From CAZQSL01 sp964595945 (lineage in GTDB: Bacteria > UBP15 > UBA6099 > JAJRTR01): DNA of 64,000 nucleotides. Below the pieces are notes generated by a model that made no database searches, was not told where the DNA came from, and saw only the letters and a list, made by a program, of their open reading frames with translations. Location of the stretch: assembly GCA_964595945.1 (NCBI GenBank), contig CAZQSL010000001.1, positions 48,798-112,797 on the forward strand. The letters run 5' to 3'. Each line of letters starts with the position of its first letter. Within the stretch, counting starts at the first letter, position 1. The position numbers and the translations under genes were made by a program. Positions 59,133 to 64,000 of the stretch are shown here, piece by piece.

Positions 59133-60270
59133 TGTAACTTCTAAAAAAGCCATCCTCGCACTCGAAGACGGCACGCTCGCCGAAGGCATCTCGATCGGCG
59201 CCAACGCCACTTCATTCGGCGAAATATGCTTCAACACCAGCATGACCGGCTACCAGGAAATCTACACCGATCCCTCTTATGCCGGCCAGACGGTCATGCT
59301 CACATATCCGCTGATCGGCAACTACGGCGCGACCGATGTAGACATGGAATCCTACAAACCGCACGTGCGCGGCATCATCGTGCGCGAACTCTGCCCGCGT
59401 CCCAGCAGTTGGCGCTCACGCTATTCGCTCACCGATTTCCTCAACAACAATGGCATCACCGGCATTGCCGGAGTCGACACGCGCGCCATCACCCGCCACA
59501 TCCGCTCGATGGGCGCAATGCGCTGCGGCATTTCCACCGAACTGTCGTCGAAGGAACTCGTCGAGCAGGTGCTGAAATCCCCCGAAATTTCAGGCCAGAA
59601 CCTTGTCATGAGCGTCACCACACAGGCTCCCTACGAATACAGCCACATCGCCCTCCCTGCCGAAGACCACCGCGACAAAGTGAAGGCCACCTGGAAATAC
59701 CATATCGTACTCGTCGACTGCGGAGTGAAGATCAACATCATACGATCGCTCGCCCGCCGCGGCTGCGATGTCACGGTCGTACCCGCGTTCGAGCCGGCCG
59801 ACGCCATCATGGCGCGCAAGCCCGATGGGGTGCTGATCAGCAACGGTCCCGGAGATCCCAAGGATGCCCCCTACACCATCGAAACCGTACGCCGCCTGCT
59901 CGGCAACATCCCTGTCATGGGCATCTGTCTCGGGCATCAGATGGTTTGCCTCGCGCTTGGCGCCGACACTTATAAAATGAAATTCGGGCACAGAGGCGCC
60001 AATCAGCCCGTCAAACATCTCGAAAAAAATCGTGTCGTCGTTACTAGCCAGAATCACGGCTATGCCGCAAGCGCCGAAGGCATCAGCGATCTCGGCCTCT
60101 CCGTCTCCCACGTCAATGTCAACGACAGCACTGTCGAAGGCATCGCGCATCCCACCTATCCCCTCATTTCCGTGCAGTTCCACCCCGAAGCTTCGCCTGG
60201 CCCGATGGATTCGAAATACCTTTTCGACGATTTTATGACTCTCATCGACGACTGGAAAAAACATGTCTGA
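59125..60270 (+). CDS. carA: Carbamoyl-phosphate synthase small (glutaminase) subunit
   Basis: CarA hydrolyses glutamine and feeds ammonia to CarB. The 381-residue protein has the N-terminal CarA domain (FNTSMTGYQEIYTDPSYAGQ) and a class I glutamine amidotransferase domain. The nucleophile Cys lies in VMGICLGHQM, and the His/Glu pair in FHPEASPGP. It overlaps pyrC by 8 bases. A small 7-bp hairpin (60293-60311) lies between carA and carB, probably without effect on transcription. Confidence 0.97.
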   Translation: MPDVTSKKAILALEDGTLAEGISIGANATSFGEICFNTSMTGYQEIYTDPSYAGQTVMLTYPLIGNYGATDVDMESYKPHVRGIIVRELCPRPSSWRSRYSLTDFLNNNGITGIAGVDTRAITRHIRSMGAMRCGISTELSSKELVEQVLKSPEISGQNLVMSVTTQAPYEYSHIALPAEDHRDKVKATWKYHIVLVDCGVKINIIRSLARRGCDVTVVPAFEPADAIMARKPDGVLISNGPGDPKDAPYTIETVRRLLGNIPVMGICLGHQMVCLALGADTYKMKFGHRGANQPVKHLEKNRVVVTSQNHGYAASAEGISDLGLSVSHVNVNDSTVEGIAHPTYPLISVQFHPEASPGPMDSKYLFDDFMTLIDDWKKHV

Positions 60271-60343
60271 AACCACCGGCGTTTCGCCGTTCCGCGGATG
60301 ATCTATCCGCGTCATAGAACTTTTTAGAACTGGAAAAACAGGA

Positions 60344-63300
60344 ATGCCAAAACGCGACACTATCAAAAAAGTAATGGTCATCGGATCGGGCCCCATCATC
60401 ATCGGCCAGGCCGCAGAATTCGACTACGCAGGCACACAGGCCTGCAAATCGCTCCGTGAAGAAGGCGTCGAAGTCGTCCTCGTCAACAGCAATCCCGCCA
60501 CGATCATGACTGACACCGACATCGCGGATGTTGTCTACATCGAGCCTCTGACGGTCGAATTTCTCACCGAAATCATCAAACTCGAAATGCCTGACGGACT
60601 CCTGCCCACACTCGGCGGCCAGACCGGACTCAATCTCGCCGTCGAACTCGCCGACTCCGGTGTCCTCGACAAATATGGCGTCAAACTCCTCGGCACACCC
60701 ATCGAAACGATCAAGATGGCAGAAGACCGCGACCTTTTCCGCGAACTCATGCGCCGCATAGACCAGCCCGTGCCAGACAGCGAAATCATTACTTCCATGC
60801 AGGAAGGCCTCGACTTCGCCGAAGCCATCGGATACCCTGTCATCGTACGACCCGCCTACACGCTCGGCGGCACCGGCGGCGGCATCGCCCACGACCGCGA
60901 ACAGCTCATCATCACACTCCAGAAGGGACTCAAGATGAGCATGATCGGACAGGTGCTCCTCGAACGCTGCGTCCTCGGCTGGAAAGAAGTCGAATACGAA
61001 GTCATGCGCGACAGCGCCGACAACTGCTTCATCGTTTGTAATATGGAAAATTTCGACGCTATGGGCGTACACACCGGCGACTCCATCGTCGTCGCTCCCA
61101 GCCAGACGCTCACCGACAAAGAGTACCAGATGCTCCGCTCATCGTCGCTCGATATCATCTCCGCTCTCGGCATCGAAGGCGGCTGCAACGTACAGTACGC
61201 CCTTGACTCCAAAACCATGAACTACTATGTCATCGAGGTCAATCCGCGCGTAAGCCGCTCGTCGGCCCTCGCATCGAAAGCCACCGGCTACCCCATCGCA
61301 AAAATCGCATCCAAAATCGCCATCGGCCTCACTCTCGATGAAATCATCAATCCTGTAACAGGCAAAACCTATGCCTCGTTCGAACCTGCCCTCGACTACA
61401 TCGTCGCGAAAATCCCACGCTGGCCCTTCGACAAATTCGAGTCGGCAGACCGCTCGCTCGGCACCCAGATGAAGGCCACCGGCGAAGTCATGTCCATCGG
61501 CCGTACATTCGAGTCAGCACTCCTCAAAGCTATCCGTTCACTCGAAATAGGCTGCTCCGACATGAAGCCAAAAGGCAAGGACCTCGGCATCCTCTCTTCG
61601 ATGCAACTCGAAAATATGCTGTCCATTCCCAACGACGAACGCCTCTTCGCCATCTTCGAAGCATTCCGGCAGGACATGCCCCTCGCAGATGTCAAAAATC
61701 TCACTCTCGTCGATGAATGGTTCCTCGAAAAAATCCGCCGCCTTGTACGCCTCGAATCCGAGATCGAAAGCCTCGAATCCGTCGAAAATCTCACATCCGA
61801 AAAACTTGCCTTTTACAAGGAAGTCGGATTCAGCGACAAATACATCGCAAAGCTCCTTCACTGCTCAATATCACTGATCGAAAAAATGCGTGCTGGCTCA
61901 CAAATTGGTCCCGTATTCAAAATGGTCGACACCTGCGCCGGCGAATTCGAAGCCGAAACCCCATACTATTATTCTACATACGAATCCATATCCGAAGTCG
62001 TGCCCACCGAACGCCGAAAAATCGCCGTCCTTGGCGCAGGCCCCATCCGCATCGGCCAGGGCATCGAATTCGACTACTGCTCAGTCCACTCCGTCTTCGC
62101 ACTCAACGAAGAAGGCGTCGAATCCATCATCATCAATAACAACCCAGAAACCGTCTCCACCGACTTCGACACCTCAGACCGGCTCTACTTCGAACCTCTC
62201 ACCAAAGAGGACGTCATCAACATCCTCAAGGAGGAAGGCTGCAACGAAATCATCGTGCAGTTCGGCGGCCAGACAGCCATCAACCTCGCCGGCCCGCTCA
62301 ACAAGGCCGGCATCGATATCCTCGGCACATCTTTTGACAGCATCGACATCGCCGAAGACCGCGGGCGCTTTGACGCACTTCTCAACGAACTCCAGATTCC
62401 ACGCCCCAACGGCCGCGCCGTCAACAGCCTCGAAGAAGCTGTAAAAAGCGCCGAAATCATCGGCTACCCCGTTCTCGTCCGCCCCTCGTTTGTGCTTGGT
62501 GGCCGCGCAATGGAAATTGTCTACAATCAGGAACAACTCGAAAAATTCTTCGCCACAGCCCTCAAGGTCAATCCCAACCACCCCGTCCTCGTCGACGAAT
62601 ACATCATTGGCCAGGAGGTCGAGGTCGACGTCATCGGCGACGGCAGGGATTTCCTCATACCCGGCATCATGGAACACATCGAACGCGCCGGCGTCCACTC
62701 CGGCGACAGCATGGCCGTCTATCCCACTCAGACAGTCGACCCCGAAGCGCTCGAAAAAATCGTCGAGTATTCCGCACGCATTGCCCGCTCTCTCAAGATC
62801 AAGGGACTCATGAATATCCAGTACGCCGCGCGCGGCAAAAAAGTATACGTCATCGAAGTCAACCCCCGCGCCAGCCGCACCGTCCCCTATCTGTCGAAAA
62901 TCACCGGCATCCCTATGGTCAAGGTCGCTACAAAATGTATGCTCGGCAAGACGCTTAAAGAACTCGGCATGCCTACCGGCCTCGCGCCGGCGGCACGCCA
63001 CATCGCTGTCAAGGCTCCCGTTTTCTCATTCGCGAAAATGCTCGATGTCGATGTCAGCCTCGGGCCGGAAATGAAATCCACCGGCGAAGTCATGGGCATT
63101 GACTATTCCTACGACCGCGCACTCTACAAGGCGCTCGTAGCCGCCGGCGTCAAAATCCCCAAAAAGGGAAACATGCTAATCACCATCGCCGACAAGGACA
63201 AGGAGGAAACCATCGAACTCGTCCGCGGATTCGAAAAACTTGGCTATACCTTCTCCGCTACCGTCGGCACCGCCGCTTTCCTCCACAGCAACGGCATCGA

Positions 63301-63610
63301 AGCAGCCATCGTCAACAAAATCGGACAGGGACACCCGGATATCCTCGAAACCATCTACTCCGGCAAAGTCGACATACTGCTCAATACTCTCACTCCCGAC
63401 ATCGACGTCGAAAAGGACGGTCGTAAAATCCGACGCGCCACTGTCGAACTCGACATCCCGTGTCTCACATCACTCGACACTGCTTGGGCGCTCCTCTTCG
63501 CGCTACATGGCTACCGCGAAGCAGGTGGCCGGTCATTCTCGTTCTTCCCGGTCAATCACTACATCCGCGACGCGGAAGCAGTCCGGCGCATCGCCCGCCG
63601 CGCTTTCTGA
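60344..63610 (+). CDS. carB: Carbamoyl-phosphate synthase large subunit
   Basis: CarB uses ammonia, bicarbonate and two ATP to form carbamoyl phosphate for pyrimidines and arginine. The 1088-residue protein has two ATP-grasp halves (GSGPIIIGQAAEFDYAGTQA near the start and GAGPIRIGQGIEFDYCSVHS near residue 560). RPAYTLGGTGGG and RPSFVLGGRAMEIV are phosphate loops. A C-terminal MGS-like allosteric domain ends the protein (SATVGTAAFLHSNGIEA). The length is slightly over 1070, normal. It is the last gene of the operon; a 13-bp hairpin follows at 63641-63680. Confidence 0.97.
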   Translation: MPKRDTIKKVMVIGSGPIIIGQAAEFDYAGTQACKSLREEGVEVVLVNSNPATIMTDTDIADVVYIEPLTVEFLTEIIKLEMPDGLLPTLGGQTGLNLAVELADSGVLDKYGVKLLGTPIETIKMAEDRDLFRELMRRIDQPVPDSEIITSMQEGLDFAEAIGYPVIVRPAYTLGGTGGGIAHDREQLIITLQKGLKMSMIGQVLLERCVLGWKEVEYEVMRDSADNCFIVCNMENFDAMGVHTGDSIVVAPSQTLTDKEYQMLRSSSLDIISALGIEGGCNVQYALDSKTMNYYVIEVNPRVSRSSALASKATGYPIAKIASKIAIGLTLDEIINPVTGKTYASFEPALDYIVAKIPRWPFDKFESADRSLGTQMKATGEVMSIGRTFESALLKAIRSLEIGCSDMKPKGKDLGILSSMQLENMLSIPNDERLFAIFEAFRQDMPLADVKNLTLVDEWFLEKIRRLVRLESEIESLESVENLTSEKLAFYKEVGFSDKYIAKLLHCSISLIEKMRAGSQIGPVFKMVDTCAGEFEAETPYYYSTYESISEVVPTERRKIAVLGAGPIRIGQGIEFDYCSVHSVFALNEEGVESIIINNNPETVSTDFDTSDRLYFEPLTKEDVINILKEEGCNEIIVQFGGQTAINLAGPLNKAGIDILGTSFDSIDIAEDRGRFDALLNELQIPRPNGRAVNSLEEAVKSAEIIGYPVLVRPSFVLGGRAMEIVYNQEQLEKFFATALKVNPNHPVLVDEYIIGQEVEVDVIGDGRDFLIPGIMEHIERAGVHSGDSMAVYPTQTVDPEALEKIVEYSARIARSLKIKGLMNIQYAARGKKVYVIEVNPRASRTVPYLSKITGIPMVKVATKCMLGKTLKELGMPTGLAPAARHIAVKAPVFSFAKMLDVDVSLGPEMKSTGEVMGIDYSYDRALYKALVAAGVKIPKKGNMLITIADKDKEETIELVRGFEKLGYTFSATVGTAAFLHSNGIEAAIVNKIGQGHPDILETIYSGKVDILLNTLTPDIDVEKDGRKIRRATVELDIPCLTSLDTAWALLFALHGYREAGGRSFSFFPVNHYIRDAEAVRRIARRAF

Positions 63611-63640
63611 ACCGGCTAATCACTATCCATATTCTATCAC

Positions 63641-63680
63641 CAGCCGGAGCATCTTGCCTGATTATTTGATGCTCCGGCTG
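63641..63680 (+). terminator. Strong hairpin after carB
   Basis: CAGCCGGAGCATC (63641-63653) pairs exactly with GATGCTCCGGCTG (63668-63680). There is no T-run, so termination may depend on other factors. The rest of the 63681-63879 gap has a TATAAT at 63805-63810 but no good -35. Confidence 0.6.
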
Positions 63681-63879
63681 ACCGCTCTTTACAACTCTGT
63701 GATTACAACATATTCGCTTCCTTTTACCAATTCAACAACTGAAAAATGGCAATGTAACGGCATTGCTATGGCTATGTCAAAGTCCGGTTTCGATTAACTT
63801 TGAGTATAATACATGAAAATGTAGTAAAATATCAGTCACTGCGCAGAATCGGCAGGGAAAACAGGACAGGGAGAAAAAG

Positions 63880-64000
63880 GTGAAGAAAAAAAGTGAGATA
63901 ACAGTGTTGAAATGCGAAGGCACGCACTCAGAGATGGGCAGAACACAGGGTGAATTTTGCTCCGGTCAGCTCGCTCAGGCACGTGAAATCATGCTCAAAT
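63880..64000 (+). CDS. Unidentified protein, 3' end cut by window edge
   Basis: GTG 63880 follows GGGAG and opens a frame of 40 codons to the end of the window. It includes VLKCEGTHSEMGRTQGEF, which resembles the N-terminus of peptidase C45/acyl-CoA:6-aminopenicillanate acyltransferase-like proteins (GTHYEMGRQHGE type). This is a tentative family guess from a short segment. A TATAAT-like -10 lies 70 bases upstream, so it is probably separate from the pyr operon. Confidence 0.5.
   Translation, partial: MKKKSEITVLKCEGTHSEMGRTQGEFCSGQLAQAREIMLK

Noticed and set aside
1..64000. CRISPR arrays, prophage modules, tRNA and rRNA genes
   Set aside because: No regularly spaced repeats, phage structural or integrase genes, or tRNA T-loop-like sequences in gene-free gaps were found by eye.

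Overview
The window is a dense chromosomal segment with moderately high GC content; most codons end in C or G. It comes from a diderm, probably fermentative anaerobic bacterium. Outer-membrane genes (bamA, skp/ompH-like, lpxD) show an LPS-type envelope. The division genes (ftsZ with sepF, yggS and proC nearby) and a pyr operon headed by pyrR are arrangements familiar from Gram-positives, cyanobacteria and diderm lineages related to them. A trimeric NADH/ferredoxin-type [FeFe] hydrogenase (hydABC), an NADP-type glutamate dehydrogenase and secreted glycan-active enzymes fit an anaerobic heterotroph. I cannot name the phylum; a Synergistota-, Armatimonadota- or candidate-phylum-like diderm is only a guess. 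I recognised no rRNA, tRNA, CRISPR array, prophage or transposase gene.

Layout. 1-7.5 kb: ftsZ (5' cut), a B12-binding-type radical SAM gene, yggS, sepF, proC and ftsK, closed by a terminator. 7.6-8.5 kb: a repeat element and a small zinc-finger gene. 8.5-15.6 kb: an envelope-biogenesis run (bamA, an unknown exported protein, two Skp/OmpH-like genes, lpxD), then an EamA transporter and a small winged-helix gene. 15.6-16.0 kb: composite repeats. 16-20.6 kb: orphan glyQ, a CgeB-like glycosyltransferase, and a sugar-nucleotide epimerase plus aminotransferase pair. 20.7-24.4 kb: a minus-strand group of Gfo/Idh/MocA oxidoreductase, zinc-ribbon membrane protein, DapA-family aldolase and Fe-S Old Yellow Enzyme. 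24.5-27.5 kb: hemolysin III, a secreted ChbG-like deacetylase and a secreted dockerin protein. 27.5-28.6 kb: a repeat-rich gap. 28.6-31.2 kb: a large lipoprotein ending in a formylglycine-generating-enzyme/C-type-lectin fold. 31.8-35.9 kb: gdhA and a fusion of a degenerate KaiC-like domain with a PEP-synthase ATP-grasp domain. 35.9-36.5 kb: gene remnants and repeats. 36.5-44.4 kb: a GT-C-like membrane protein, GH38 alpha-mannosidase, GPH symporter, NodB deacetylase and PhoU-like protein. 44.4-48.9 kb: ogt, a short uvrC and a very large transaldolase-like gene. 49-53.5 kb: hydCBA. 53.8-55.9 kb: a ZIP-type transporter with an inserted cyclic-nucleotide-binding domain, and a DUF1232 protein. 56-63.6 kb: pyrR-pyrB-pyrC-carA-carB. 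63.9 kb to the end: the start of an unidentified gene.

Working together. The left end supplies division and envelope assembly: FtsZ with its SepF tether, FtsK for chromosome segregation, BamA and Skp for outer-membrane proteins, and LpxD for lipid A. The right end makes UMP precursors under PyrR control. HydABC disposes of NADH and ferredoxin electrons as H2. The alpha-mannosidase, symporter and deacetylases suggest use or remodelling of mannose- and amino-sugar-containing glycans. The most unusual items are the lipoprotein whose C-terminus resembles a diversity-generating-retroelement target, the two domain-fusion proteins (degenerate KaiC plus PEP synthase N-domain; ZIP plus cNMP domain), the oversized transaldolase homologue, and at least three families of short structured or terminal-inverted-repeat elements in the intergenic gaps.
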